Positions 1 to 9,383 are shown, counted from the stretch's first letter. The stretch: 64,000 bases of DNA from Deltaproteobacteria bacterium (GCA_016703535.1 JADJBV010000001.1:6624001-6688000); one strand, 5' to 3'. Program-made: numbers and translations. Notes: generated from the letters alone by a model not told the origin.

Positions 1-113
1 CCGCGACCGCCCTGGAGTTGTCGGTGTCGGCGATGAAGAGCCGGCTGCACCGCGCGCGTCTGCGTTTGGCGGGGGCGCTGGAGAAGGGAGGACGCGATGG
101 CCGAGGATCGTGA
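1..113 (+). CDS. ECF sigma factor, C-terminal fragment
   Basis: Only the last 36 codons lie in the window, read in frame from base 3 to the TGA at 111-113. The peptide contains SVSAMKSRLHRARLRL, the recognition helix of sigma region 4 that reads the -35 element in RpoE-type sigma factors. The TGA overlaps the start of the anti-sigma gene (ATG at 97), a translationally coupled arrangement typical of an ECF sigma factor and its cognate anti-sigma factor. The subgroup cannot be told from this fragment. Confidence 0.85.
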   Translation, partial: ATALELSVSAMKSRLHRARLRLAGALEKGGRDGRGS

Positions 114-351
114 AGTGGCCGGCATTCGGTGCTTCGAGGTGCTCGGGCGCTTGTCCGACTATCTCGACGGGGAGCTGGAGGCCGCGGCGCGCCGGCAGAT
201 CGACGCCCACCTCGCCGGCTGCACCTGGTGCGAGCAGTTCGGCGGGCACATGGGTCAGGTGGTGGGCCGCCTGCGGGCCGAACGAGATGGGCTGAAGTTG
301 GATGAGGCCGGCGCCAAACGTTTGGCCGAACGGCTGGCCGGCTTGAAGTGA
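97..351 (+). CDS. Zinc-finger anti-sigma factor (zf-HC2/ZAS)
   Basis: An 84-residue cytoplasmic protein with the ZAS zinc-binding arrangement: Cys12, then His38-x3-Cys42-x2-Cys45 (HLAGCTWC), preceded by LSDYLDGEL, which is characteristic of the family. Such proteins hold an ECF sigma factor inactive, often releasing it on thiol oxidation. No membrane segment follows, so this is a small soluble anti-sigma of the RsrA/ChrR-N kind. It overlaps the sigma gene by 17 bases, so the two are almost certainly coupled partners. The signal sensed is unknown. Confidence 0.85.
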   Translation: MAEDREVAGIRCFEVLGRLSDYLDGELEAAARRQIDAHLAGCTWCEQFGGHMGQVVGRLRAERDGLKLDEAGAKRLAERLAGLK

Positions 352-387
352 GTTCGGCCGCGAAGGCGCGGCGAGAAGGGCTGTAGT

Positions 388-1437
388 TCAGCGTTCGCTG
401 GCGACGGCCTGCAAGAGCTCTTCGATTGCAAGGTAACTTGCAGTGAGTGGCCAGGCCTCGGCTGCGGCTCTGGCCCGGGCCGCGGTCGGGGGATCTCGGA
501 CCAAGGACAAGCCGCGGTTGATCGCCTGGGCGAGGAGCGTGGGCGTGGGCGCGTCCACCACCAGCTCGGGGAACGGAGAGATCTCGTGGGCCCCGGTGGT
601 TTTGGTGGTGACCACCGCCCGGCCCGAAGCCAAGGCCTCGAGCACGGTCAGGCCGTAGGGATCGTAGAGCGAGGGCACCACCACCAGATCGGCGGCCGCC
701 AACACCGGACGGATGTCGGGCTGATAACCGATCAGCTGGAGCTCGACGCCGAGCCTTCGTGCTTGGGCCGCGTAACGGGCCGCGTCCCGATCTTCGCCGG
801 CCACCACCAGCCGCGCCTTGGGTCCCAAAGCCAAAGCCTCCAGCAAGGGGCCCAGGCCTTTGCGCGCGAAGCCCGAGCCGATGAAGGCCAGGGTCGGCGG
901 TTCACCTCGGGGCAAAGGCGTGGGCTGAAAGTGATCGAGGTCCACGCCGTTGCGCACCACGGCGATCTTTTCGGACGGCAGGTGGTGGTGTTCGCGCAGC
1001 GTGGCAGCGGTCTGGTTCGAGAGCGCCAGGATCCGCCTTGCCTGAGCCAACTTTTCGGCCTCGTTTTTGGCGACCGCCCGCTCCACCCGGTTGTCCAAGA
1101 CCTCGGGCCGGGCCGAGAAGTGTTCATGGCAGAGGCCCATCTCCAGACGCACCACGTCGGGCCCCGCCACGTGACCCGAGGTGAAGGTCACGTCGTAGCC
1201 ACCCTCCGCCAGGGCCCGAGCCGCCAGCGCCGAAAACCGCCCGACCTTGAGCGCCTCGGGCCACAGCCCGCTCATGCCCACCGGCCGCACCAGGACCCCC
1301 GGGACCTCCACCTCTCGACGTTGGGCCACCACCTCCACCTGATGCCCGCGCGCGACCAAGTGGCGCACCAGCCCGAGCACATTGCGCTCGAGCCCTCCGC
1401 GCTCCGACCAGCGCCGCACCGCGACCCCGACCTTCAC
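388..1437 (-). CDS. Glycosyltransferase, GT4-like (GT-B fold)
   Basis: A 349-residue cytoplasmic glycosyltransferase. Starting at GTG 1437 it opens with VKVGVAVRRWSERGGLERNV, the usual N-terminal Rossmann strand and glycine loop of GT-B enzymes. The donor-binding half carries VVVPSLYDPYGLTVLEAL at about residues 252-269, the GT4 E-x7-E region, with Asp in place of the first Glu. The start is chosen because GTG overlaps the TGA of the upstream glycosyltransferase (GTGA, 1434-1437). A longer reading frame extends upstream but is antisense-like noise over the neighbouring gene. Acceptor and donor sugars are unknown. It carries one GCAAG-N4-CTTGC palindrome near its 3' end. Confidence 0.85.
   Translation of the reverse strand: MKVGVAVRRWSERGGLERNVLGLVRHLVARGHQVEVVAQRREVEVPGVLVRPVGMSGLWPEALKVGRFSALAARALAEGGYDVTFTSGHVAGPDVVRLEMGLCHEHFSARPEVLDNRVERAVAKNEAEKLAQARRILALSNQTAATLREHHHLPSEKIAVVRNGVDLDHFQPTPLPRGEPPTLAFIGSGFARKGLGPLLEALALGPKARLVVAGEDRDAARYAAQARRLGVELQLIGYQPDIRPVLAAADLVVVPSLYDPYGLTVLEALASGRAVVTTKTTGAHEISPFPELVVDAPTPTLLAQAINRGLSLVRDPPTAARARAAAEAWPLTASYLAIEELLQAVASER
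428..441. repeat. GCAAG-N4-CTTGC palindrome, copy 1
   Basis: Spacer GTAA; arms extend to TGCAAG/CTTGCA. Inside the glycosyltransferase gene at 388-1437. Confidence 0.85.
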
Positions 1438-2522
1438 CCGAGCAACTCCCGATACGCCGCCGCCGTCCGCTCCGCCGCGGCCCGGGCCGACATTCGCTGA
1501 GCCTGGGCCAGGCCCCGAGCGATGAGTTGGGATCGGAACGGTTCGTCCTCCAAGATCCGGCGGACCGCCGCGACCCACGCTTGGCGATCGTTGGGAGGCA
1601 ACAACACCGCGCCGTCTCCCAACGCCTCGGGCAAGCCGCCGACGTTGGAGGCGATCACCGGGACCCCCGCCGCCATCGCCTCGAGGGGCGCGAGGCCCAG
1701 AGCCTCGGCGTTGCTGGGGTGGAGCAAGACATCGAGCCCCGAGAGCAGCGCCGGCGCGTCGTTGCGAAAACCTTGGTAGAGCACGCCCGAGACCGCCCGC
1801 ACCTCTTCGGAGTAAGGGGCCGCGCCGTCGCCGAGCACCACCAACTGCGTGCCGGGAAGTTCTGCAAGTAAACTTGCAGCAAAGAGCGTGTTCTTTTGGG
1901 GCGACACCGCACCGCAGGTCCCGAGGATGGGCGCACGGCCCCGGAGCCCCAGCTCTTTTCGGGCTTCGCTGCGCGGACGCGCGGGCGTGAGCTCCAGACC
2001 GTCGAGGACGACCCGGGCCGGTTGGGCGGTACGAGGGCCGGCGGTTCGGTATTCGTCGAGGATGTGTTGGGAGGCCGCGAGCACCAGGTCGGCGTGATCG
2101 GCCCCGTATTTGGCGTAGGGCGCCTCTCGACCGCGGGCGCTGTAGATGTTCCGCAGATGCAAGACCCAAGGCACGCCCAGGCCGTCGGCGATCACCCGAG
2201 CCGCGGGCGCTGCCGAGAGGGTGATGGCCGCGATCATCCGAACGTCCTGCGACTTGGCCCAAGCGACGGTGGACCGGAGCTGAAGGCCACGGGTGGCCCG
2301 GGACCAAAGGGATCGGGCGCTGCCCACCGGCGCGACCTGGGTTGGAGCCAGGGCCGACCACGCCGCCGCCAGGGGCCCGGCTTCGGGGGTGACCAAGGAG
2401 GAGGCCAAGCCAAACTCTGAGAGATGGCGGGCGATGGCCAACGCCGCCCGAGAGGCGCCGTAGAGATCGTCACGGGCGGCGACCGAAAGGATCGGACGAG
2501 CGGTTGGAGTGGAGGAGCTCAC
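1434..2522 (-). CDS. Glycosyltransferase, GT4 family
   Basis: A 362-residue GT-B enzyme from GTG 2522. It has ILSVAARDDLYGASRAAL at the N terminus and a full GT4 E-x7-E motif at Glu273 and Glu281 (EALGLAPLEAMAAGVPVIAS), plus a GAVSPQKN loop near residues 204-211 for donor binding. The start lies 14 bases after the stop of the beta-helix lipoprotein gene, and its stop overlaps the next glycosyltransferase by four bases, so the three form an operon. A role in surface glycan or glycolipid synthesis is plausible but the product is not identifiable. Contains a GCAAG-TAAA-CTTGC palindrome at 1864-1877. Confidence 0.85.
   Translation of the reverse strand: MSSSTPTARPILSVAARDDLYGASRAALAIARHLSEFGLASSLVTPEAGPLAAAWSALAPTQVAPVGSARSLWSRATRGLQLRSTVAWAKSQDVRMIAAITLSAAPAARVIADGLGVPWVLHLRNIYSARGREAPYAKYGADHADLVLAASQHILDEYRTAGPRTAQPARVVLDGLELTPARPRSEARKELGLRGRAPILGTCGAVSPQKNTLFAASLLAELPGTQLVVLGDGAAPYSEEVRAVSGVLYQGFRNDAPALLSGLDVLLHPSNAEALGLAPLEAMAAGVPVIASNVGGLPEALGDGAVLLPPNDRQAWVAAVRRILEDEPFRSQLIARGLAQAQRMSARAAAERTAAAYRELLG
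1864..1877. repeat. GCAAG-N4-CTTGC palindrome, copy 2
   Basis: Spacer TAAA; arms extend to CTGCAAG/CTTGCAG. Inside the glycosyltransferase gene at 1434-2522. Confidence 0.85.
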
Positions 2523-2536
2523 GGGCGTCAAGGGCG

Positions 2537-4924
2537 TCAGCGATCGGCCCAGATCCGATCGTTGTTGAGGTACAAGATATTGAGTAGAACGTCTTTCGCC
2601 TCGAGACCAGGGACCTCGTACACCACTCCGTTCCTGGAGAAGGCACCGCGGGCGAGGTTCAACTCGCCCACCGAAGACTGAACAATGGCCCGGGGGTTGT
2701 CCTCGAGGTTGAAGTTCGAGAGTTGGAGCTCGGCTTGGCTGCCGATCGACACCCCGACGCCGGCGAAGGCTCCGGGAGGATTGCAGTAGTCGAGGGGCGG
2801 ATCCTGGCCGCCGGTGGCGGAGATGCGACCGCTGAACGCAACCCGGGCGTTCTGGCCAAGGCAAAGGCCCACCGCACCACTTCGAACCACTCGTGCCGAA
2901 TGGAACTCGGCGAGCGATGAACTCAGCGCCTCGGCGTTACCGGGGATCCGAATCCCGATACCAGAGTCGCTGACGTCTACACTCGAGGTGTAGTGGTCCT
3001 CGAACGGCCCCTGCTGCCACAGCGCCGTCCCCTGGACCCGATGGATCGAGGCTCGATGGATCTCCACCCGTCCCGGCCCCGACGAGGCGAGGCCTGCCCC
3101 AGTGCGATTGGGCCCGGCACCGATATCCTCCGCATAGAAGTCTTGGATCCACTGTCGTCCCCGCCCCTTCTGGAGCAATCCGCTCCCGTCCGCGCGAGCC
3201 ACAACCAAACGCGCCAACTGAGCGTTCGCCTCCACCTGTCCGTCGATCCAGATGCCGCTCCCGTCCATCTCCTGCGGCGCCGCCGGGTCAGCGCGGGTGT
3301 CCAGGAGCACCAGATCCGACAGGTCGAGCGAGCCGTTCTTGGCCCTAAGCCCTCCACCCACCGCCCCCAGGATCACGACGCCAGATCCCGACAGGTCCGA
3401 CGCCTCGACCTCGAGTCCTACCCCGGTCGGTTCCCTGATCCAGAGGCCGGCCAGGGTGACGGTCGACGACTGGACCGTCACGCCAGCCCCCTCTACCGAT
3501 ACTGACTTCAACGACACGCTGCCGCCTTCGAGCTTGAGGGCTCCGGAGCTGTAGATGCGCTCCAGGGTAAGGGTCCCGGCTCCAGTTTGGTCGATCGCAA
3601 GACCGGGCGCTTCGAGCACCCCATCCTGGAGGATAACGCTGACGCCCCGATGGAGGATCGATCCTCGGACCCGGAAGTTCGCCAGCTTCAATTGTCCACT
3701 CGCTTGGAGCTGAACCGAGATTGGACCCTCGGTCCTCAGCTCGACGGCTTCGAGGTCGACCGCGCCTTCCAGGTCGAAGGCGGGTGCCGTGGACTGAACC
3801 AACACCCCGGCCCCGCTCAGGAGGGCGCCGCCGGCGAGTTCCACCGCAGGCGACGGACCGCTGACATTCACCAACACTCCGTCGACGACGGCTGTCGCGA
3901 AGCGATCCAAGGTCACGGCCGGCGCATCCCGACTCTCCACGGCTACGTTCTTTAGAACGACGCTACGTTCGATCTGCAGCGCGGCCCGGCCCGGTGGTGC
4001 ACCGATGAGCGATCCCACCGGGCAAGCTCCGACAATGGAGATGTTCGGAGTTGAGATCGCCCCCGCGAACTCATGGAACCCTCTGGCGAGGACCACCACG
4101 TCTCCGGGCACGACCCGCTCGAGCACTTCCTGAAGGGTCCCGTAGGGTCGCGCCTGGGTGCCGTCTCCGCCAGACGTTGCGCCGACGCGTACGAAGCGCT
4201 TTGGCCCGTCGGGCAGCGGCTCCGGCCAGTCGCCGGTCGGACAGGCGGCGCCCAGCACCTCGCAGCCGCCGCGGCGTTCAGACCTGCCGGGTGGGCAGGC
4301 CGTGGGCGGCGGCGGCGCGCACCAGGTCAACTCGCTGATAGGACCCGCGCCGGGCCAAGTACCCATGACCCAGTCGGATGCACAATACGGGGGCGCCAGG
4401 GCCGGGGGATCCGGAGCGCCAGGTGGAGAAGCGGCGTAGGCTTGGCACCGACGGGTACAGTCGCCCATGGATTGCTCCATCCGATCGCGAAAGCAGTACC
4501 CGTCTCGAAGGCACTCATCCAACGAACGGGGGACTGGGAAGAAGAGCCCGGGAGCGTCCCTCAAGTCCAAGAACTCCCAGGCCGGACTTCCGCCGCCACT
4601 CACGGTGGTCCGGGCCACCAAAGCGGGCAGCGCCTCCACAGCGCGTAGCCCATAGGCGGGTTGAGGTTTCCAATCCGTGGGCCCGGGTCGAAGCCTGAGC
4701 GTCTCGATCGACTCGTCGTAGCTCAACGACCACAAGCGAACCGCCTCATCGGGCGTCAATCGGATCGAAAGTTCGTACTCAGCGATGGTCGAGGAGATCG
4801 TCGCTTGAGGAGGGTCCGTCAGGGCCGCGAGGATCCAGGTCCCCTTCGTCATGCCCGGCGCCTGGACCTGAACGATCGGTTGGCACCCCACGCACCAAAC
4901 CCCAAGCACCACCCACCAACGCAC
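2537..4924 (-). CDS. Secreted beta-helix protein, probable lipoprotein
   Basis: A 795-residue exported protein. The first 14 residues, MRWWVVLGVWCVGC, form a short hydrophobic signal ending in a weak lipobox around Cys14. Residues of about 100-240 are cysteine- and proline-rich. From about residue 245 (GATSGGDGTQARPYGTLQEVLERVVPGD) begins a long right-handed parallel beta-helix of the DUF1565/NosD type, with regularly repeating short strands of the kind LxLxxVxVxxxxxPAVxL. Such proteins usually sit on the cell surface and bind or cleave polysaccharide, but no catalytic residues are recognisable. It leads the operon with the two glycosyltransferases downstream, which hints at a glycan-related surface role. 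Confidence 0.7.
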   Translation of the reverse strand: MRWWVVLGVWCVGCQPIVQVQAPGMTKGTWILAALTDPPQATISSTIAEYELSIRLTPDEAVRLWSLSYDESIETLRLRPGPTDWKPQPAYGLRAVEALPALVARTTVSGGGSPAWEFLDLRDAPGLFFPVPRSLDECLRDGYCFRDRMEQSMGDCTRRCQAYAASPPGAPDPPALAPPYCASDWVMGTWPGAGPISELTWCAPPPPTACPPGRSERRGGCEVLGAACPTGDWPEPLPDGPKRFVRVGATSGGDGTQARPYGTLQEVLERVVPGDVVVLARGFHEFAGAISTPNISIVGACPVGSLIGAPPGRAALQIERSVVLKNVAVESRDAPAVTLDRFATAVVDGVLVNVSGPSPAVELAGGALLSGAGVLVQSTAPAFDLEGAVDLEAVELRTEGPISVQLQASGQLKLANFRVRGSILHRGVSVILQDGVLEAPGLAIDQTGAGTLTLERIYSSGALKLEGGSVSLKSVSVEGAGVTVQSSTVTLAGLWIREPTGVGLEVEASDLSGSGVVILGAVGGGLRAKNGSLDLSDLVLLDTRADPAAPQEMDGSGIWIDGQVEANAQLARLVVARADGSGLLQKGRGRQWIQDFYAEDIGAGPNRTGAGLASSGPGRVEIHRASIHRVQGTALWQQGPFEDHYTSSVDVSDSGIGIRIPGNAEALSSSLAEFHSARVVRSGAVGLCLGQNARVAFSGRISATGGQDPPLDYCNPPGAFAGVGVSIGSQAELQLSNFNLEDNPRAIVQSSVGELNLARGAFSRNGVVYEVPGLEAKDVLLNILYLNNDRIWADR

Positions 4925-4995
4925 CCCGCCAGCTTATCCTCCGTCCGCCGCCCACGCCAACCACGCAAGCCGCCCGCGTCCTCCCGAACGACTCC

Positions 4996-6114
4996 TCACC
5001 CCGTCACACCCAGGACCCGTCGGTACAGCCCCAACAGCCGTTGGCCGCGCCGCTCCTGGGTGTGTTGGGCCAACACCTTCGTTCGCCCTCGGACGCCCAT
5101 CTTGGAGCGCAAGTCAGCTTGCGAAGCCAGGTGGACCATGGCCCGGGCGACGTCGGCGGGTTCTTCGGGGTGGACCAGGAGGCCACTTTGGCCGTCATCC
5201 AGGACCTCGGCGATGGCGCCTTGGGAGCCGCCGATCACCGGGAGTTCGGTGGCCATCGCTTGGAGCACCGCGCGAGAGGTGGCGTCGTTGCCCGGGACCA
5301 ACCACAAAGCGACGTCGAGGGCGGCCAGGTAGTCGGGCAGGTCATGGCGGCGGTAGCCGGGGAACAACACCGCGCCGGCGACGTCGGGGGCGGCGGCCCG
5401 GGTGCGGATCGCGTCTTCGAGTTCGCCGTGGCCGATCAACACCAAGCTTAGATGGGGCGCTTGGCGAAGGGCCATCGACAAAGCGTCGAGCATCACCTCG
5501 TGGCGGCGGCCGGCTTGGAAGCGAGCGACACAACCGATCAACACCTCATCGCCAACTCCCAACACGCCGCGCACTCGGGCCCGGGCCGCGGGATCGGGGC
5601 GATAACGAGTGGCGTCGACCGCGCCGGGCAACACCAAAGTTCGGTCGGACAACTCGGGGAAGGCGTCGCCGAGTTGTTGGCGATCGGCTTCGGAGGCCAC
5701 CGTGAAGGCGGCGGTGCGTTCGTAGAGCCAGGCCTTCAGCGCGTTGCCGTTCAGGCCTCGTTCGGCGTGGATGGTGCGAACGATCGGCGGGCCGTCTTCT
5801 CCAAGGCACGCCAAGATCGCCAAGGTGTGATCGTGGGAGAGGTGGGTATGAACGAGGTCGTAGCCCCGGACCAGTTCGCGTAGGCGGCCCAAGTCGAGCA
5901 GCACCTCGGTGGGATCACTTTTGGTCGACAACACCAGATCGTCCGCGGACCACTCGCCGGATTGGGCCAACAGCTCACGCAAGTTGCCTTGCCGTTTGGT
6001 GTCGATGCGCAAGTCAACTTGCACACCCAAGTTGCGCAGCGCCCGGACCATGTCCCAGGTGGGTTCGGCGGCGCCCGTCAGCTGCGGGATGGCGACGAGA
6101 TGGAGGACCTTCAT
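4996..6114 (-). CDS. Glycosyltransferase, GT4-like
   Basis: A 372-residue GT-B glycosyltransferase from ATG 6114 (MKVLHLVAIPQLTGAAEPT). The N-terminal half has YDLVHTHLSHDHTLAI near residues 85-100, typical of GT4 enzymes. The C-terminal half has VGCVARFQAGRRHEVMLDAL-type donor-domain sequence, and the usual E-x7-E site is degenerate (WLVPGNDATSRAVLQAMA), so activity on a standard donor is less certain. It is divergent from radA with about 110 bases between starts. Unusually it carries three GCAAG-N4-CTTGC palindromes (5109, 5979, 6009). Confidence 0.8.
   Translation of the reverse strand: MKVLHLVAIPQLTGAAEPTWDMVRALRNLGVQVDLRIDTKRQGNLRELLAQSGEWSADDLVLSTKSDPTEVLLDLGRLRELVRGYDLVHTHLSHDHTLAILACLGEDGPPIVRTIHAERGLNGNALKAWLYERTAAFTVASEADRQQLGDAFPELSDRTLVLPGAVDATRYRPDPAARARVRGVLGVGDEVLIGCVARFQAGRRHEVMLDALSMALRQAPHLSLVLIGHGELEDAIRTRAAAPDVAGAVLFPGYRRHDLPDYLAALDVALWLVPGNDATSRAVLQAMATELPVIGGSQGAIAEVLDDGQSGLLVHPEEPADVARAMVHLASQADLRSKMGVRGRTKVLAQHTQERRGQRLLGLYRRVLGVTG
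5109..5122. repeat. GCAAG-N4-CTTGC palindrome, copy 3
   Basis: Spacer TCAG; inside the glycosyltransferase gene at 4996-6114, first of three copies. Confidence 0.85.
5979..5992. repeat. GCAAG-N4-CTTGC palindrome, copy 4
   Basis: Spacer TTGC; same glycosyltransferase gene, near its 5' end. Confidence 0.85.
6009..6022. repeat. GCAAG-N4-CTTGC palindrome, copy 5
   Basis: Spacer TCAA; same gene, 30 bases from copy 4. Confidence 0.85.
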
Positions 6115-6223
6115 CGTCGGCTCGGAAAAACCGGGGCGAGGGTGACCTGGACCCCATGGTTCCGCAACGGTTTTCGCCACTTCCCGCGGGTCAGGGCCGA
6201 GCGGGCCTGCTAGGGTGCCCGTC

Positions 6224-7625
6224 GTGGCGAAGACCAAAAGTGTCTTTCGGTGCACCGAGTGTGGGCAAACTTCGCCCAAGTGGTTGGGCCGTTGTCCCGC
6301 TTGTGAGCGGTGGAACACGCTCGTCGAAGAGACCGCCGAAGCGCCGGCCAAGGGCAAAAACACCGAACGTACTTTTCGCCTCCCCGAAGGGAGCGCCGCC
6401 GCCCATCCGGTTCCACTTTCGGATGTGTCGGCGGCAGCCACCGCCCGCACCCTCACCGGCCTGCCCGAGCTCGATCGGGTCTTGGGTGGCGGGCTGGTGC
6501 CTGGCGCCCTGATCTTGGTCGGTGGTGATCCCGGAATCGGCAAGTCGACCTTGTTGTTGCAGGCCCTGGATCGGGTCGCGGGTGGCCGGTCTCCGCCCCG
6601 CACCGTGCTCTACGTCAGCGGCGAAGAGTCGCCGGAGCAAGTGAAGTTGCGGGCCGATCGTTTGGGCGTCGATCCCAGTCGGCTGTTGATGTTCGCCGAG
6701 ACCCGGGCCGATCGGATCGTGGAGGCCATCGAACGACTTTCGCCGGCAGCGGTGGTGGTCGACTCGATCCAATCGGTCTTCGATCCAGGGCTGGAGAGCG
6801 CTCCTGGCTCGGTGTCTCAGATCCGGGAGGTGGCGGCCCGTTTCCTCTACCTGGCCAAGGCTCGGGGTGTACCCATCATCTTGGTCGGTCACGTCACCAA
6901 AGACGGCGCCTTGGCCGGCCCTCGGGTGTTGGAGCACTTGGTCGACACGGTGCTCTACTTCGAGAGCTCCGCGGGCCACCCGTACCGAATTTTGCGGGCC
7001 CACAAAAACCGCTTCGGCTCCACCAACGAGATCGGCGTCTTCGAGATGGGCGCGGGGGGCTGAGCGGTGTGGCCAACCCGTCCGAGCTTTTTTGGCGGAG
7101 CGGCCCGCGGGCGCGCCGGGTTCGGTGGTGTTGCCGGCCCTGGAGGGTACGCGCCCGGTGTTGGTCGAGGTCCAGGCTTTGGTCTCACCCACCAGCTTCG
7201 GTACGCCACGCCGGACCTGTCTGGGCTTCGACTCCAACCGGGCCGCTTTGTTGGTCGCGGTCTTGGAGCGGCGCGGGGGCCTGGATCTGCTCGGCTGCGA
7301 CGTGTTCCTCAATATCGCCGGCGGCATGGAGATCGATGAACCGGCCGCCGATCTGGCGGTGACCATCGCCCTCGCCTCTTCGTTGCGCAACCGTCCGATC
7401 CCGCCGCGGCTGGTGGTGTTCGGTGAGGTCGGGCTAGCCGGTGAACTTCGGGCCGTGACCCAACCGGAGATCCGCTTGAGTGAAGCCTCCAAGTTGGGCT
7501 TCGAGGCCGCGGTGATCCCCAAGGCCTCGGTGGCCAAGGCCCACCCGCCCGCCGGGTTGAAGGTGTTTGGGGCCCGGACCTTGGCCGAGGCCTTGGAACA
7601 GGTCTTCGAGGAGGGCACCCGCTGA
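6224..7625 (+). CDS. radA: DNA repair protein RadA, interrupted by two frameshifts
   Basis: RadA is a RecA-like ATPase that drives branch migration in recombinational repair. The reading frame from GTG 6224 (VAKTKSVFRCTECGQ) has the N-terminal C4 zinc finger (CxxC and CPAC), Walker A GGDPGIGKST, and the KNRFGS motif specific to RadA. The frame stops at 7063 (MGAGG then TGA). The rest continues in the next frame (SGVANPSELF) and then in a third frame (LAERPAGAPGS) to the Lon-like C-terminal domain ending EEGTR. Restoring one G in the G6 run near 7055-7060 and one T in the T6 run near 7088-7093 rebuilds a full-length protein. Both lesions are single-base losses in homopolymers, so sequencing error is the likeliest cause. 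An alternative start is GTG 6215. Confidence 0.9.
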
Positions 7626-7665
7626 TCCGGCCGGATCACTCGACCCGTCCCCGGCTCCCACGCCC

Positions 7666-8568
7666 TCAAAGGGGCCGGAGCAGACCCACCACCAACGATC
7701 GGGCCTCGGCGGCCTGCAGGTCCGGATCACAAGGGGACCGGGTTGCCGCCTCCATGGTTTGTGGCGCCGCGCCTTCTGCGACGACGCGCCATAGGCGCAA
7801 GCGGCACAACCCGCCCTCCTGTTGGATCTCCAAGTGGAGGGTCTCTTGACCCGGCTGGGCAGGGTCGGTTGCGAACGGACGCCCCAGTCCCGAAAGGGCC
7901 GACGCTACGCCGTCTTCGATGGCCGTGAGGAGCAAGCCCACTTGTGCGGTCGGCGCCAGCTGATGGTGCAGCTCCAAACGGATCGCCGGTCCCCCGGCCA
8001 AGCGCGACGGGGCGTAGGGTTCGGTGAGGGCCAGATCCAAACGCTCGACCCCTCCGATGGGCGCAACCATCACCGATCGAAAGCCGTCCCCTTGGCCGTA
8101 GAAGACCACCGACGGCGTCGTGCTGGGGCGTTCACTGACGATCGGCTTTCGCCGATAGGCCAACAACCCGAAGATGCCGTCGCCCAACAGCGACATCACC
8201 ACCACCGGCGTCCCCGCCTTTAGTTCGTTGCGACAGTACCGCTGCTCTTCCAAGAGACAAAAAGCGCCCCACCCGAGGGTGAAAGCCAGGTCGACCGCGA
8301 GACCCACCACCATCCAACCCATGCGGGGCTCCTGGGACTCGATCTCCACCGGCTCGGAATACGAAGCCTCCAATGGGGCGGCCCCGATCGCCGTCGGGAT
8401 TCCATCGGCGCCAACCCGGATCACCTGGGCTCCGGGAGGATCGGTCGAGATCTGAACGCGGCGCGTCCGCTGTTCGGTGGTCACGACCTCTTCGCGCCAA
8501 CCGGAGATCGACTGAAAGAGCAACCCGCAGCCGCCGTTGCCCACCCCCACCCCCACGAGCAACACCAA
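7666..8568 (-). CDS. Putative lipoprotein with PEGA-like domain
   Basis: About 300 residues; the start is uncertain and a TTG at 8568 is used. A hydrophobic N terminus leads to NGGCG, a possible lipobox with Cys14. Residues 37-70 (RVQISTDPPGAQVIRVGADG) resemble a PEGA-type extracytoplasmic beta domain, and MGWMVVGLAVDLAFTLGWGAF near residue 83 is a likely membrane hairpin. This lipoprotein-PEGA-hairpin layout is common in Myxococcota proteins of unknown function. The C-terminal half, from about residue 145, is unrecognised. It may be co-transcribed with the barrel-like protein upstream (8616-9320). Confidence 0.6.
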   Translation of the reverse strand: MVLLVGVGVGNGGCGLLFQSISGWREEVVTTEQRTRRVQISTDPPGAQVIRVGADGIPTAIGAAPLEASYSEPVEIESQEPRMGWMVVGLAVDLAFTLGWGAFCLLEEQRYCRNELKAGTPVVVMSLLGDGIFGLLAYRRKPIVSERPSTTPSVVFYGQGDGFRSVMVAPIGGVERLDLALTEPYAPSRLAGGPAIRLELHHQLAPTAQVGLLLTAIEDGVASALSGLGRPFATDPAQPGQETLHLEIQQEGGLCRLRLWRVVAEGAAPQTMEAATRSPCDPDLQAAEARSLVVGLLRPL

Positions 8569-8615
8569 GGTGAGGTTGAGGTTCGGGGACCTCCCGACGA
8601 CGACACCGCGGGGGT

Positions 8616-9320
8616 TCAGAGCCAGCCGCCGATGTTGACGAAGAACCCAAGGTTGCTGGTCCCGAAGGAGACCGCGGCTTCGCTCTCGGGAAAATAGGCG
8701 GTGACGAAGCGTGGACCACAGCCCAGGAAAAAGTGAGGCGCGGGATGGAAGAGGATCGGGACCGCCAGCTCGAAGACCACGCCGGCGAAGTTTTGATCAC
8801 GGGTCGACGAGCCCTGGTGGAGGACGATGAGGCCACCGGTCGCGTGGGGAAAGATCGACACCAGAGATCCGACCATGAAGTTGCGACCCAGCCCCACCTC
8901 GAGGACCAAAGAGGTCCGCACCTCGTCCTCCAGGTCCTCGTAGTCGATTCGAAAGCGAGCGAGCAGACCGAAGTCGTCGGCGATGAAGTAGCCGAGGCTC
9001 GGCGAAAGCTCGACGGAGGTGGTGCCCTCCCGGTAGTCCGTCTTGAAGTTGTGGGCCAGCGAGAGGCCGAACTGGGTGTCGAACGACAAGGTCCGCCGCT
9101 CCCCGAAGCGCGTGGGGGCCCGGTATTCGGGGATCGTCGCCGCTGGCGCGGTCCGGGGCGGGGGCGGCGGGGGCGGAGCCCTCCGAACGGGCGTGGGAGG
9201 AGGCGCGCGGCGTTCACCGGGTGCCAGGTACGGAACCCGGTTCAGCCCTGCGGTGGCCGTGGTCGTCGTCGGGACCTGGCCCGGGGCCAAAAAGAGGAGG
9301 GTGAAGATCATCGCGCTCAT
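8616..9320 (-). CDS. Predicted outer-membrane beta-barrel protein
   Basis: A 234-residue exported protein. MSAMIFTLLFLAPGQ acts as a short signal sequence, followed by a Pro-rich stretch at about residues 38-56 and then alternating amphipathic strands (FDTQFGLSLAHNF, TSVELSPSLGYFIADDFG, SLVLEVGLGRNFMVGS) to a C-terminal FFVNIGGWL. This is the pattern of a small outer-membrane barrel (OmpA/OprF-barrel-like), as in many uncharacterised Myxococcota proteins. No enzymatic motif is present. Function unknown. Confidence 0.6.
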   Translation of the reverse strand: MSAMIFTLLFLAPGQVPTTTTATAGLNRVPYLAPGERRAPPPTPVRRAPPPPPPPRTAPAATIPEYRAPTRFGERRTLSFDTQFGLSLAHNFKTDYREGTTSVELSPSLGYFIADDFGLLARFRIDYEDLEDEVRTSLVLEVGLGRNFMVGSLVSIFPHATGGLIVLHQGSSTRDQNFAGVVFELAVPILFHPAPHFFLGCGPRFVTAYFPESEAAVSFGTSNLGFFVNIGGWL

Positions 9321-9383
9321 TGGACCTTTGGGTATGCGGTGTCGCAGGCGGATCCGGCCGACCGTGACCGCGATCGCGAGGAT

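Noticed and set aside
388..6114. Complete capsule or O-antigen cluster
   Set aside because: Only three glycosyltransferases and one surface protein are present; no flippase, polymerase or sugar-nucleotide genes are found.
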